Positions 18,724 to 27,685 of a stretch of DNA of 34,889 bases are shown one piece after another. Numbering within the stretch: the stretch's first letter is position 1; the number at the start of each line of letters is the position of its first letter. This DNA comes from a virus. Below the pieces are notes generated by a model. The model did no database searches and was not told the DNA's origin. It worked only from the letters and a program-made list of their open reading frames with translations. Made by a program: the position numbers and the translations under genes. The stretch is from positions 1-34,889 of IMG/VR virus record IMGVR_UViG_3300019776_000257; one strand, 5' to 3'.

Positions 18724-19409
18724 AGCTTAACACATACTTAAAGAAACATAAGAACGAGGTTCGCACATTGAATGTGTGGGACATTGACGACACTTTAGGT
18801 AAAACTTCTGCCAAAGTATCAGTAATCAAAGACGGTAAAGTTGTTAAAGTTTTAGAGCCAGGCGAGTATAACACGTATAAGCCAAAAGAAGGCGAAAGCT
18901 TTGACTTTGCTCAGTTTCGTTCAGGTAAGGTCTTTCGCGACACATTCAAGCCTATCAACAATGTTCTAGATAAGGCCAAAGACATTGTTATGAATCAATC
19001 TGAAAACTCACACTCAATCATTCTAACGGCTCGTTCAGACTTTGATGACCATAAAGAGTTTTTACAGACGTTTCGTGACCATGGATTTCCTATTGACCAT
19101 GTGTATGTTGAACGTTCGGGCAATCTCTCAAAGCTGAATCCAAGCTCACCAGCACACATCAATAAGGGTGTTATCCTCAAGAAATACCTAGCAACAGGTA
19201 AGTGGGATCGTGTTCGTATGTGGGATGACCATGAAAAAAATCTAGATATGCTGTACAAGGTTGCGGCTCAATTTCCAAAAGTTGAAGCTGTGGGATATCT
19301 AGTGAAAGATGGCAGAGTTACAAAATACACACCAAAGAAAGTAATTGCAAAAGAGATTACCGAAGCTGCCAAAACAGCCTTATTGAAAAGGAAGTATCAA
19401 GTTGACTGA
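18720..19409 (+). CDS. HAD-superfamily phosphatase-like protein
   Basis: A 229-residue protein with the HAD motifs in order: DIDDTL (Asp21 and Asp23, nucleophile and acid), IILTARSD (motif II), a lysine in the middle region, and RMWDDHEKN (motif IV acids). Relatives in T4-type phages are described as HAD domains linked to RNA repair, similar to the phosphatase part of polynucleotide kinase; the substrate here is inferred. It overlaps the ART-like gene by 4 bases (ATGA). With the ligase-like gene two positions upstream, a nucleic acid end-repair set is possible. Confidence 0.8.
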   Translation: MKLNTYLKKHKNEVRTLNVWDIDDTLGKTSAKVSVIKDGKVVKVLEPGEYNTYKPKEGESFDFAQFRSGKVFRDTFKPINNVLDKAKDIVMNQSENSHSIILTARSDFDDHKEFLQTFRDHGFPIDHVYVERSGNLSKLNPSSPAHINKGVILKKYLATGKWDRVRMWDDHEKNLDMLYKVAAQFPKVEAVGYLVKDGRVTKYTPKKVIAKEITEAAKTALLKRKYQVD

Positions 19410-19554
19410 TAACAATGCTCAATGGAATCGTGAAGTAGCAAACAAGATATGGCAAAAACTCAAAGGTAAGTCTATACCAGAGAGCTATACCGACAAAGAA
19501 TGCGAAGAGATTCTGAAAAGATACTGGCACAAAGCCATGGAGTCGGAACAGTAG
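19402..19554 (+). CDS. Small conserved-type protein, TTG start
   Basis: A 50-residue acidic protein (starting with TDNNAQWNREVANKIW) read from TTG 19402, overlapping the end of the HAD gene; AAGGAA lies about 10 bases upstream. The frame is helical and ends at a TAG just before a late-type promoter. I recognise no family. The TTG start makes it less certain, but the frame fills the gap and keeps phage-like codon use. Confidence 0.5.
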   Translation: MTDNNAQWNREVANKIWQKLKGKSIPESYTDKECEEILKRYWHKAMESEQ

Positions 19555-19558
19555 AATA

Positions 19559-19565
19559 CTAAATA
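19559..19565 (+). promoter_or_regulatory. Late-promoter-like CTAAATA before the 1135-residue gene
   Basis: CTAAATA lies 34 bases before ATG 19599; GAGGGA follows as ribosome site. Confidence 0.55.
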
Positions 19566-19598
19566 CCTCTATAAGTTAACATTCCTATAGAGGGAATA

Positions 19599-22500
19599 AT
19601 GGTAAAAAAGACGCCTGGAGTGGCGTTTTATGGTAAAGTTCGTATACCGACTATTGGTCATGCCGAAGCCATAAACACAGCCAAGAGTATAGCAAAAAAG
19701 CGTGGTGCAAGACTTACAATCGGTCTTTCTCATACAAACGCACCTTTAAATTCTTCCCAAAAAAGAGTTCATGCTGAAAAAGTGTTTAATCATCCTGTAA
19801 TGACGGGTGATGAACACACTAAAAATCTGTTTTCATTTCTATCCCATCTCAACAAAAGTCACGACGAACTTCATCTGGTTGCTGGCTCAGATAGAGCCGA
19901 GCAGTATCGTTCTACCTTACAACAGTATAATGGTAGAGCCGATAAGAGCGGCAAAGTACCTTTTCATTTTAAGAGTTGGAAAGTACATGAAGTTGAGGGT
20001 GAAAGAGGAGATAGTGGTAAAGATCCAACAAAAATGTCCAGAGACGAACTGGTCAGATCGGTTAGCGCATCTAAGCTAGAGAAATTGGCCTCAGAAGGCA
20101 ACTATGAACACTTTAAAGCATATCATCCTGGTATGCCAGAGTCTCATGTTAAAAAAGTATATGGTCAGATTCGCAAAGGTCTTTCATTAAACGAAGAAGT
20201 TACACGCAAAGAACTAGCACCTATGCTAGATTCGTTTGTATCATTTGCATCTGATAAGCTTGGATTGAAGTCAATGCCAACTGTCAGATATAAGACAGAT
20301 GATGATGATTACAATTCATTTGCCGCATACAATCCCTCATCTAACGAACTTTCAGTCTCTACAATCAACAGACATCCAATGGACATTTTCCGTTCTGTGG
20401 CACATGAACTTGTGCATCACAAGCAGAACGAAGATGGTCGTATTGGTAAAGATATAGCGAAAGAGGGTGAGACTGGCTCAGACATAGAGAACGAAGCAAA
20501 CGCAGAAGCAGGTAAGATTATGCGCTGGTTTGCAAAATCAAATCCTGATATGTTTGCAAAAAGCTTTGTTGTCGAGACAAACACAGCAGCAATGGCGCCC
20601 GTTAGTGGTATTCGTGGTCTAGGCAATGTAACTGGCGAAGTATCGCCTACAGGAACATCTCAGTATGTCATTGCAAATCAGACATACACTCAGAATGCAC
20701 AGGGCGGTAATAACACAGATGGACTTTGGTATGATGACGGCATAGACAGTTATTGGCTGGATAAAAAAGGTTCTGGTGAATATCAAAAGAAAGCTGTCAA
20801 AGGTTTCAAGGCTGTTCGTGGACAACTGAACGAAGGCATCAACGATCCTGGCAGACTCAAAGCGGTCTTCTTGGCTGGTGGTCCAGGTTCTGGTAAAGAC
20901 TTTGTTATGAACAAAGCACTTGCTGGTAATGGCCTAAGAGAGATTAATTCTGATACAGCATTTGAATATCTGATGAAGAAGAACGGTCTTGACTTAGAAA
21001 TGCCAGATGAAGAAAGAGTTGAGCGTGAGGTTGTTCGCGGTCGTGCCAAGAACATTACTTCAACGAAAGAAATCAACTCACTTTCTGGTCGTTTAGGTCT
21101 GATAGTAAATGGTACAGCAGACGATTTAGAAAAAATCAAGACTGTGAAATCAGAACTAGAAGACCTTGGCTACGATACAATGATGGTGTTTGTTAACACA
21201 TCAAATGAAGTATCGCGTCAGCGTAATGTTGAAAGAGGCAAGTCTGGCAATCGTAAAGTTCCAGATGGTACCGACAAGCAAGGTAATCCAGATGGATCGC
21301 CAAACATTCGTCAAGAGAAGTGGGATCTTGCACAGAAGAATATCGGTGAGCTTGAAAAGATTTTCGGTAAAGATAGCTTCACTGTTATCGACAATACAGC
21401 AGATATTCGTAAAGTTGCGCCAGATGTAAAAGACCGAATCGAAGCAGATTTCAATCGTGTTCGTCGCATGACTATGCAGTTTGTGCAATCTCCTGTGAAG
21501 AACAAGAGAGGTCAAGCATGGACTCAAAGACGCGCAAGATATCAGGGTACCACACAGTATACACCACCAACTGCATACACAAAAGTACCCACACCTACTC
21601 GTATTGAAACACCCAAGGCTATCATAAAACCATCAAGCGAAGTAATGGATCAAGCCAGAAGACTTGGCTTATCTTATTACGGTTTCGGTCGTTTTGGTCG
21701 TAAAGTTGGTGGCAAGAATAAAGTAATGTATCATAGCAAGGGCAATCAGCTTGTTAAAGTACAAATCAACGAAGACCTGAGACAGTGGTTTAGCAAAGAT
21801 CATCCAAAGGGTAATTGGAAAAGAGTAGATACAAAAGGCAATATAAAAGGCGATTGTGCAAGAGAGCCTGGCGAGGGTAAACCAAAGTGTATGCCAGCAT
21901 CCAGAGCATATTCAATGTCGAAAGAAGATAGAGCAAAGTCAGCTAGAAGAAAAAGAAGAGAGGATCCCGTGGCAAATAGACCAGGAAAAGGCAATAAGCC
22001 TATTAATGTAAAAACAGAATCGGTACAAAAAGCAATAGACAAGATTAAGGCCGATAGAATATCAGAACAAGTTTTGATAGAAAAGAATGTTCCGACAAAT
22101 CCAGAGTTATGGAGCAAGGCCAAGTCGTTAGCAAAAAGCAAGTTTGATGTTTATCCTTCTGCATACGCTAATGGTTGGGCATCAAAGTGGTATAAGTCAA
22201 AAGGTGGTGGTTGGAAAACTGCTACAAACGAAGCATGTTGGGATGGCTATGAGCAGAAAGGTATGAAGAAGAAGGGCGGTCGCAGTGTTCCTAATTGTGT
22301 ACCAGCAAACGAAGCCTTTGAACAATTCATGCAGTCTATGGGCAATAAGCCATCAACAGAAAAGAAAAAGCCAAAGAAGAAGGCTCTAAATCAAGAGGCT
22401 CTCACTGCACCAGAACCATGGGGCTATAACTTCGGTGGTGATGGCATTGGTCCAACATACGCTGTTCCGCGCGCGGGTACGCCATTTGGATTTGGATATG

Positions 22501-23006
22501 GTTCTGCATACTCTGCTGGCATATCTGAAAGTATTCAGACATGGATGAACTCAGAAAAAACACAGCAAAAGTTTGCTAATAAGTATGGCGACTTATGGGA
22601 AGAAAAGCTAACCGAAGCAGCACTTAGACTTGAAGAAGCTGGATGTGGTTGTGACCACAGCGAAAAGAAGTCTATAAAGAAGTTGAGAGAGGGTATGGAA
22701 GGCGGTGTTAACAACATGAGCATGATTCCAACTCAACGCAAAAGCGAAGAACAGTTAAACGAAAAAGGTGCAGACTCAAAAGGTTTGTATCGCTCAACAG
22801 AAAGTGGTGCTGGTTTAACAAGAAAAGGCGCAAAGCACTTTGGCGTGAAAACAGCAGTTACCACACCACCGTCAAAACTAAAAAGGGGTGGTAAAGCATG
22901 GAAACGCCGTAAGTCATTCTGTGCAAGAATGGGCGGTGTTGTTCGCAGATCAAAAAATGCAGAACGCGCAAGAGCTTCTATGCGCCGTTGGAACTGCGAA
23001 GAATAG
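19599..23006 (+). CDS. Multidomain protein: nucleotidyltransferase, metallopeptidase, P-loop kinase and basic modules
   Basis: This 1135-residue protein appears to be a chain of separate domains. Residues 1-190 form a nucleotidyltransferase-like fold with the HIGH-type TIGH (18-21). Residues 205-400 form a metallopeptidase-like region with HELVH (269-273) and downstream acids (ENEANAEAG). Residues 418-625 form a zeta-toxin-like P-loop kinase with GGPGSGKD (427-434). From 725 on come Lys/Arg-rich modules, one with GNWKRVD and another with KSKFDVYPSAYANGWASKWY, and a basic tail (WKRRKSFCARMGG). Sites of the T4 prohead protease type, (L/I)-x-E, fall at the borders: LNE at 197-199, 410-412 and 1053-1055, INE at 723-725, ISE at 821-823, LTE at 1004-1006. 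It is probably a virion polyprotein. The ATG has GAGGGA upstream. Confidence 0.75.
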   Translation: MVKKTPGVAFYGKVRIPTIGHAEAINTAKSIAKKRGARLTIGLSHTNAPLNSSQKRVHAEKVFNHPVMTGDEHTKNLFSFLSHLNKSHDELHLVAGSDRAEQYRSTLQQYNGRADKSGKVPFHFKSWKVHEVEGERGDSGKDPTKMSRDELVRSVSASKLEKLASEGNYEHFKAYHPGMPESHVKKVYGQIRKGLSLNEEVTRKELAPMLDSFVSFASDKLGLKSMPTVRYKTDDDDYNSFAAYNPSSNELSVSTINRHPMDIFRSVAHELVHHKQNEDGRIGKDIAKEGETGSDIENEANAEAGKIMRWFAKSNPDMFAKSFVVETNTAAMAPVSGIRGLGNVTGEVSPTGTSQYVIANQTYTQNAQGGNNTDGLWYDDGIDSYWLDKKGSGEYQKKAVKGFKAVRGQLNEGINDPGRLKAVFLAGGPGSGKDFVMNKALAGNGLREINSDTAFEYLMKKNGLDLEMPDEERVEREVVRGRAKNITSTKEINSLSGRLGLIVNGTADDLEKIKTVKSELEDLGYDTMMVFVNTSNEVSRQRNVERGKSGNRKVPDGTDKQGNPDGSPNIRQEKWDLAQKNIGELEKIFGKDSFTVIDNTADIRKVAPDVKDRIEADFNRVRRMTMQFVQSPVKNKRGQAWTQRRARYQGTTQYTPPTAYTKVPTPTRIETPKAIIKPSSEVMDQARRLGLSYYGFGRFGRKVGGKNKVMYHSKGNQLVKVQINEDLRQWFSKDHPKGNWKRVDTKGNIKGDCAREPGEGKPKCMPASRAYSMSKEDRAKSARRKRREDPVANRPGKGNKPINVKTESVQKAIDKIKADRISEQVLIEKNVPTNPELWSKAKSLAKSKFDVYPSAYANGWASKWYKSKGGGWKTATNEACWDGYEQKGMKKKGGRSVPNCVPANEAFEQFMQSMGNKPSTEKKKPKKKALNQEALTAPEPWGYNFGGDGIGPTYAVPRAGTPFGFGYGSAYSAGISESIQTWMNSEKTQQKFANKYGDLWEEKLTEAALRLEEAGCGCDHSEKKSIKKLREGMEGGVNNMSMIPTQRKSEEQLNEKGADSKGLYRSTESGAGLTRKGAKHFGVKTAVTTPPSKLKRGGKAWKRRKSFCARMGGVVRRSKNAERARASMRRWNCEE

Positions 23007-23013
23007 TAATTCA

Positions 23014-23020
23014 ATAAATA
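23014..23020 (+). promoter_or_regulatory. Late-promoter-like ATAAATA
   Basis: Lies 30 bases before ATG 23050, after the stop of the 1135-residue gene; a GAGGA ribosome site follows. Confidence 0.55.
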
Positions 23021-23049
23021 TAAGTAAATATCCATAGAGGAAAACTACA

Positions 23050-25050
23050 ATGCTTAACAAAAACGATCCATTAATTGGCGCAGTTCAAGAAGTGATGAAG
23101 AGAAATCATGCTGAACGTGAAGCCGTAAAACTAGTGAACGAAAAGTTTGGTGTGACAGACCGCAAGGCTCTTCCACACGAACGTCAGGGCGAGTGGGATG
23201 CTGCATATAAGTCTGTATTAACAGAAGGTCTTCATCCAAATCAGCAGAAGCTTGATGTGCATGAGCCTGATAAAGATGAACTAACATCTGATGATTTCAG
23301 AAAGCTTCGTGCTAAGAAGAAGCCAATGGAAGAAGATGTAACATCTCCTTCTTCAATGGGTATTCCAAAGCCTAACTATGCATCTGGAACACCAGCTTAT
23401 GCTAACAAGGGACCACAGATGGTCAATCGCACTGGAAAAGGCAATGCCGAAACTGGTATGGGTAGATCAGAAAATATTGCACATCAAGGCAATTCAGTTG
23501 TGACCAAAACAAGTAAAAAGTCTTCTTCGGTAATGCCAAGCACAATGAAAGAAGCTAAGGTTAATCCTTATGCTGTAGGCATGGCCGCAGTTGAGAAGTC
23601 CACTGGTGATGAACCACCAATGGAAAAGAAGAACATCATGAAGGCACATAAGATTGCAAAGAAGATTATTGCTAGAAAGAAGATGAACGAGGGTTTTAAT
23701 GACCGCCACGATTTGAGCGAAAATGCTTCTGCTAAAAAGCAGGTCGTGGCGGATCAGCTTAATGAAGATGACATTGATTCTTATGAAAATAGAATGACTG
23801 CCGGCCTTGGAATCGGTGGTTATAGTCCATATGGTGGTGGTCGTTTTGGAGGCGGTTCAGCTAAAACAAGTGGTTCTGGTGCAATGACAGGAAGAGTAAA
23901 AGCTTCTAATATTAATACTAGAACAGGCGAACCTTTGCCAGCAAAACGTTCAGTTCCAAAAGTAAATATTAAAGATGCGCCAGGACTTTCCGCGGCAGCT
24001 AAATCTCGCTTTAAAAAGAGACTCGATGCAATACAAAGTGCGGCTCCAAAAAGTCCAAAAAATTCATTAAAATCATCGAAAAAACCTTCGACAACTCCAG
24101 CACAACCTGTTCCTGGAGATAAAAATTATGAATCTCCTATTCGAAGTTTCGTTAGAAAGCAGAATGAAAAAAATGCTAAAATTAAAGCAAATGCTAGACC
24201 AGCTAAAGACATTAAAGCAGATGATGCTCGTTCTGAATTTTTGTCAAGAGCAAAGGGTGTGACACAGGCGTCTAGACCGGCATCTGATGTTAAAGCTGGT
24301 GATGCTCGTTCTGAATTTTTGTCAAGAGCAAAGGGTGCGACACCACCAAGACCGGCATCTGATGTTAAAGCTGGTGATGCTCGTTCTGAATTTTTGTCAA
24401 GAGCAAAATCTAGTGCTGCTAAACCGCCAGCATCTTCAGCTTTAGCAAAAACTCAACAAGCAAAAAGAATCTCTGCAATACGTAGAACAAGTGTTGGTGC
24501 TGGATTAGCCCTCGGTACTGTCGCATCTGGTGGTGATCCGCTTGGGTTAGATAATACAGTAACTTCCAGTGCATCAACTCCTAAGAAGAAGGAAATTACT
24601 GATAGAGTTCCTCCATCTGATGCTAAGGAACAAGGCGCAAAGGTCGGTACTTCTGGTTTACAAAAGCCATCAGGAACAACAGCGCAGCCATATGGCATGA
24701 ATATACCTAAGAAGCTTGATCCAGATTCTCGTATTGCTAAAGGTACTGCTCCTCAAGCACAAGCACCTGCTTTGCAGAAGAAGGCTGCTCCTCAAGCACA
24801 AGCACCTGCTTTGCAGAAGAAGGCTACCAAACCAGCAGCACAAGCACCTGCTGTTCAAAAGAAAGCTGCTCCTCAAGCAAATCAACCCTCTGCATCAGAG
24901 CGCAGAGAAAACAGAAGATTGCTTGATAGAGGAATGGTTGTTGGACCAGAAGCCAAGAGGGCACAGCAAAGGTCTGGTACTGGTGTAACAACAGGAACAA
25001 CAGTAGTGCAAAAACCAATGAAAATTAACAAAAATTTACCAGGTAAATAA
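23050..25050 (+). CDS. Basic, repetitive virion-type protein
   Basis: A 666-residue protein of low complexity, rich in Lys, Ala, Ser, Pro and Gln. The first 60 residues may be folded (ending VLTEG); the rest looks disordered. Three tandem 20-residue repeats containing DARSEFLSRAK are encoded at 24196-24408, and about four 13-residue repeats of the form APQAQAPALQKKA near 24740-24880. Sites of protease type occur at LTE 57-59, LSE 222-224 and LNE 237-239. A basic, cleavable, repeat-rich protein next to the other packaged candidates suggests a head-interior or DNA-associated role. I recognise no enzyme domain. GAGGA precedes the ATG. Confidence 0.7.
   Translation: MLNKNDPLIGAVQEVMKRNHAEREAVKLVNEKFGVTDRKALPHERQGEWDAAYKSVLTEGLHPNQQKLDVHEPDKDELTSDDFRKLRAKKKPMEEDVTSPSSMGIPKPNYASGTPAYANKGPQMVNRTGKGNAETGMGRSENIAHQGNSVVTKTSKKSSSVMPSTMKEAKVNPYAVGMAAVEKSTGDEPPMEKKNIMKAHKIAKKIIARKKMNEGFNDRHDLSENASAKKQVVADQLNEDDIDSYENRMTAGLGIGGYSPYGGGRFGGGSAKTSGSGAMTGRVKASNINTRTGEPLPAKRSVPKVNIKDAPGLSAAAKSRFKKRLDAIQSAAPKSPKNSLKSSKKPSTTPAQPVPGDKNYESPIRSFVRKQNEKNAKIKANARPAKDIKADDARSEFLSRAKGVTQASRPASDVKAGDARSEFLSRAKGATPPRPASDVKAGDARSEFLSRAKSSAAKPPASSALAKTQQAKRISAIRRTSVGAGLALGTVASGGDPLGLDNTVTSSASTPKKKEITDRVPPSDAKEQGAKVGTSGLQKPSGTTAQPYGMNIPKKLDPDSRIAKGTAPQAQAPALQKKAAPQAQAPALQKKATKPAAQAPAVQKKAAPQANQPSASERRENRRLLDRGMVVGPEAKRAQQRSGTGVTTGTTVVQKPMKINKNLPGK
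24196..24408 (+). repeat. Three 60-bp tandem coding repeats with short spacers
   Basis: Units at 24196-24255, 24274-24333 and 24349-24408 share GATGCTCGTTCTGAATTTTT and flanks. Units 2 and 3 are nearly identical, unit 1 has diverged. They encode a 20-residue repeat in the 666-residue protein. Confidence 0.9.
24740..24880 (+). repeat. 39-bp coding repeats
   Basis: About four copies of a unit starting GCTCCTCAAGCACAAGCACC, the first two identical, the third and fourth changed. They encode an Ala/Gln/Lys-rich repeat. Confidence 0.85.
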
Positions 25051-25051
25051 A

Positions 25052-25450
25052 ATGAACAACAAAAAGCTAGCGGAGATGATAAAACGTCTCCGCGAAGAAA
25101 AGTTAAAACAGATTGGTTCAGGCGGTTCTTATAGAGGTAGCGGAGCAGACATACAAGATCCTGCTAGTCCAAATCGAGAACCAGGTTCAGCAACAAAAGA
25201 AATTCATCATGGCATAGTAAAAGAAGAAGAACTGAATGAGTTTCAATCAAGAGCAAGACCAACACACAGTTATATTGGATTAAAAATCCAATCTAGAAGA
25301 CAACCATTCCGTAATGCTGTAAGTCGTCCTTTAGGATCAAATCAAAAGGGTAGATATAGACTTGAAGAGAAAGAGAAGTCTTCCAATACTAAATCAACAT
25401 TCATAAATACTACACCAGAAAACGATTCGGCTATGGTAGGAACACAATAA
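25052..25450 (+). CDS. Small basic protein, probable virion component
   Basis: A 132-residue protein with a helical N-terminus (NKKLAEMIKRLREEKLKQ), then a Gly/Ser-rich polar stretch and a basic C-terminal half. A protease-type site ELNEF (LNE at 61-63) divides the two parts. It begins two bases after the stop of the 666-residue gene and probably shares its mRNA. No family recognised. Confidence 0.65.
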   Translation: MNNKKLAEMIKRLREEKLKQIGSGGSYRGSGADIQDPASPNREPGSATKEIHHGIVKEEELNEFQSRARPTHSYIGLKIQSRRQPFRNAVSRPLGSNQKGRYRLEEKEKSSNTKSTFINTTPENDSAMVGTQ

Positions 25451-25461
25451 GGAGAAAGTAA

Positions 25462-26052
25462 ATGTCACTTTGGACTAATCTAGATGGCGTAACAGGCAAC
25501 GGTAAGCCTTTATATGCCAACACAACATATAGAGTTTCAAACTCTACAATAAACGGAAGCAAAGCAAACACTGCCAAGTATTATGGCGCTGTTTATGGCC
25601 TTTCTGCAACAGAAGCAGCTAACACACTCGTAGATGGTGGTAAAACAGCACATGCTGGTTGGGTATCACAGAAGATTGGCACAGGCCCAATCAAGACAAT
25701 CACAATCGTCAATGGCGGACAGGGTTACAACTCTGCTGGCTTCTTGACAATCTCGGGTGGTGGCGACGGCACAGTTAATGTTGCTTACACAATTGCAAAC
25801 TCACAAAACAGTTTGCAGTCATATTCAAGTAATGCTAGACTAAATGCAATTGCTACACTTACAATCGTAAGTCCTGGCGCAGGGTTTAACGTTGCTCCTA
25901 CTGTAATTGCTGGCGGTGCTAACATTGCACCAGCAGTATTCTCAGTTACCATGGGCGGCCGCGCAGGTCGTGTACAGTATGAGACTCTAGTTGCTATGGG
26001 TTCTATTACTGGTGATGATCCAGGCGACGATAAGTATTTCCCAGGAACTTAA
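25462..26052 (+). CDS. Glycine-rich structural protein, likely head decoration or similar
   Basis: A 196-residue protein that lacks charge clusters and is rich in Gly, Ala, Thr and Asn. Paired segments such as TITIVNGGQGYNSAGFLTIS and TIVSPGAGFNVAPTVI form an internal duplication with a GxGY/F turn, typical of beta-rich phage surface proteins. A very strong ribosome site (AAGGAGAAAG) and even codon use suggest high expression. Similar proteins are abundant virion components in marine T4-type phages (recalled, not checked). No signal peptide. Confidence 0.7.
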   Translation: MSLWTNLDGVTGNGKPLYANTTYRVSNSTINGSKANTAKYYGAVYGLSATEAANTLVDGGKTAHAGWVSQKIGTGPIKTITIVNGGQGYNSAGFLTISGGGDGTVNVAYTIANSQNSLQSYSSNARLNAIATLTIVSPGAGFNVAPTVIAGGANIAPAVFSVTMGGRAGRVQYETLVAMGSITGDDPGDDKYFPGT

Positions 26053-26074
26053 TAGAGAAAAATGGCGGTAACAA

Positions 26075-27235
26075 ATGAAGAGATTTACAGAATATCTAAA
26101 CGAAGATTTTGATCCAGCAGTTTTCAATGCTGATGGTGGTATTTCTATTGACGATCCAACAGTAATTGATGCTATCAATTCTAACCTTGAGATGGCAACA
26201 AGTTGCAGTTATAGAACACCATACAACGGCCTTGAAGAAGTTACAAAGACGCTGGCATACTACAAAATCTTTCTCCCAAAGGGCGTCTTTCTAGATCAAA
26301 ATCACGGTAACGATGTTTTTGAAGTCTCTCAGTTTGGCGAAAAGACAGGAATGAATAATCAAGGAGAAGTCGTAACCGCCAACGACTTTCCACTATTCAT
26401 CTATTATGAATGGTCACTAAACGAAAAAGGCATGTATGATACTTTTGCATGTCTATGTAATCAGGATGAGTTAGACGAAATTCTAGCTGATTTTGAAGCA
26501 GAAGTAGGAGATGATGAAACTGATTTGCAAGAACAGCACTCTATGGGCAAAATCTCAAAGATGCTTTATAAGGCTGTAAATCAGGTCAAGGCTCAAAAGC
26601 AAAGTGATGATGTAGACTCATATATCGAACATGAGAAAGAAGGTAAAACTTTTACTCAGATTTGTGAAGAGCCAATGCCAAATTTAAACAAAAGAATGGC
26701 AGCAAAGCTTGGTTCAAAAGCAGTAACTTTGGCCAAGAGAATGACCAAGGAAGAAACCATCAACGAAATCTCAAAGAAGTTGGCACATAAGGCTTCTGAG
26801 AAGGCCTATGAAGCTGGTCTTAAACACTATGATGAGACTAGCAGAAAAAGACGCAAGGCTTTAAAGTCAAAAGACAAGAAAGACATGGATGCAGCCACAG
26901 CCGAACAAGGCAAGATGAGCAAGAAGTGGAAGCAGTCTATGAGATTCAAGGCTTATGCCGATAAGAAGATGGAAGAAGACTATGATTTCAGATCCAAGCA
27001 AGATGCTGAAGATAGTGCGGCTATTGCTAAGAGAGCAAGAAAGCCTAGTGAAAAAGCTTTCTGGAAAAAAGCATATAAAAAGAACAACAAAAAGGCTGTA
27101 ACTGGCATGGATGAAGAGAAAGAGCCATTCGATCCGCCTTTCAAGAACGTTCAAAGAACCGAAAAGAAAGATGCTGCAAGAGCTTCACAATTAGCTAAAA
27201 AGGCAGAAAAGAAAGCTAAAGCAAAAAAGAAATAA
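26075..27235 (+). CDS. Probable internal head protein with capsid-targeting N-terminus
   Basis: A 386-residue protein starting MKRFTEYLNE, with Leu8-x-Glu10 as in T4 internal proteins. Residues 11-140 look globular and acidic (AYYKIFLPKGVFL, LFIYYEWSLNEK). From about residue 200 the chain is strongly basic, with many Lys, ending KKAEKKAKAKKK, as expected of a DNA-binding packaged protein. Further protease-type sites are LNE 115-117 and INE 229-231; the second separates the acidic and basic halves. No enzyme domain recognised. The stop overlaps the next start (TAATG). Confidence 0.68.
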   Translation: MKRFTEYLNEDFDPAVFNADGGISIDDPTVIDAINSNLEMATSCSYRTPYNGLEEVTKTLAYYKIFLPKGVFLDQNHGNDVFEVSQFGEKTGMNNQGEVVTANDFPLFIYYEWSLNEKGMYDTFACLCNQDELDEILADFEAEVGDDETDLQEQHSMGKISKMLYKAVNQVKAQKQSDDVDSYIEHEKEGKTFTQICEEPMPNLNKRMAAKLGSKAVTLAKRMTKEETINEISKKLAHKASEKAYEAGLKHYDETSRKRRKALKSKDKKDMDAATAEQGKMSKKWKQSMRFKAYADKKMEEDYDFRSKQDAEDSAAIAKRARKPSEKAFWKKAYKKNNKKAVTGMDEEKEPFDPPFKNVQRTEKKDAARASQLAKKAEKKAKAKKK

Positions 27236-27621
27236 TGATTGATAATTTAAATGATGAGAACTTCATGATATATGCCATGAAGTGTTATGACTCTCCAAAC
27301 TGCATAATGAGTGAATTTGAGGAAGACTTAAAGCGTATTAAGTACGTAAAGAGACTTATCAAAAGGTATAAAACGACTGGTGAACTAAAAGAGAGGCTGA
27401 TACTTAATCACATTATCATCCTCTCTAATGTTTTTGGAACTCGTAATGCAGTGAGAATGTTGTTCTTTAAACTAGACGAACAAGACTACCAGATACTTAA
27501 AACGTTTCTGATTTTTCTTGGATACATGCCAGATAGTGTAACAGGAATAAACGGTAAGAACATTAACTCACACAGTATCTCAATTGACTTGTTTGTAGGT
27601 AAACGTCTTAGAGATATTTAA
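27235..27621 (+). CDS. Conserved T4-type phage protein (DUF7207-like)
   Basis: This 128-residue all-helical protein matches, from memory, a family conserved in T4-type phages of marine bacteria: NDENFMIYAMKCYDSP, then LKRIKYVKRLIKRYKTTGEL, then LILNHIIILSNVFG and the ending LKTFLIFLGYMP. The function is unknown, though its steady place near late structural genes suggests a link to head or tail assembly. It is coupled to the preceding gene by TAATG. After its stop is a nested hairpin (27623-27657). Confidence 0.75.
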   Translation: MIDNLNDENFMIYAMKCYDSPNCIMSEFEEDLKRIKYVKRLIKRYKTTGELKERLILNHIIILSNVFGTRNAVRMLFFKLDEQDYQILKTFLIFLGYMPDSVTGINGKNINSHSISIDLFVGKRLRDI

Positions 27622-27622
27622 A

Positions 27623-27657
27623 GGTATTCATATCATCACTGGCATAGCCAGAATACC
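27623..27657 (+). other. Nested hairpin followed by a direct repeat
   Basis: GGTATTC pairs with GAATACC, enclosing TGGC-ATA-GCCA. There is no T-run, so it is not a standard terminator. At once after it TTGTCAAGA occurs twice (27661-27669, 27672-27680). Confidence 0.5.
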
Positions 27658-27685
27658 ATGTTGTCAAGAGGTTGTCAAGACTAAA

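Noticed and set aside
24740-24880. CRISPR-like array
   Set aside because: The 39-bp repeats are in frame, contiguous and without spacers; they encode peptide repeats.
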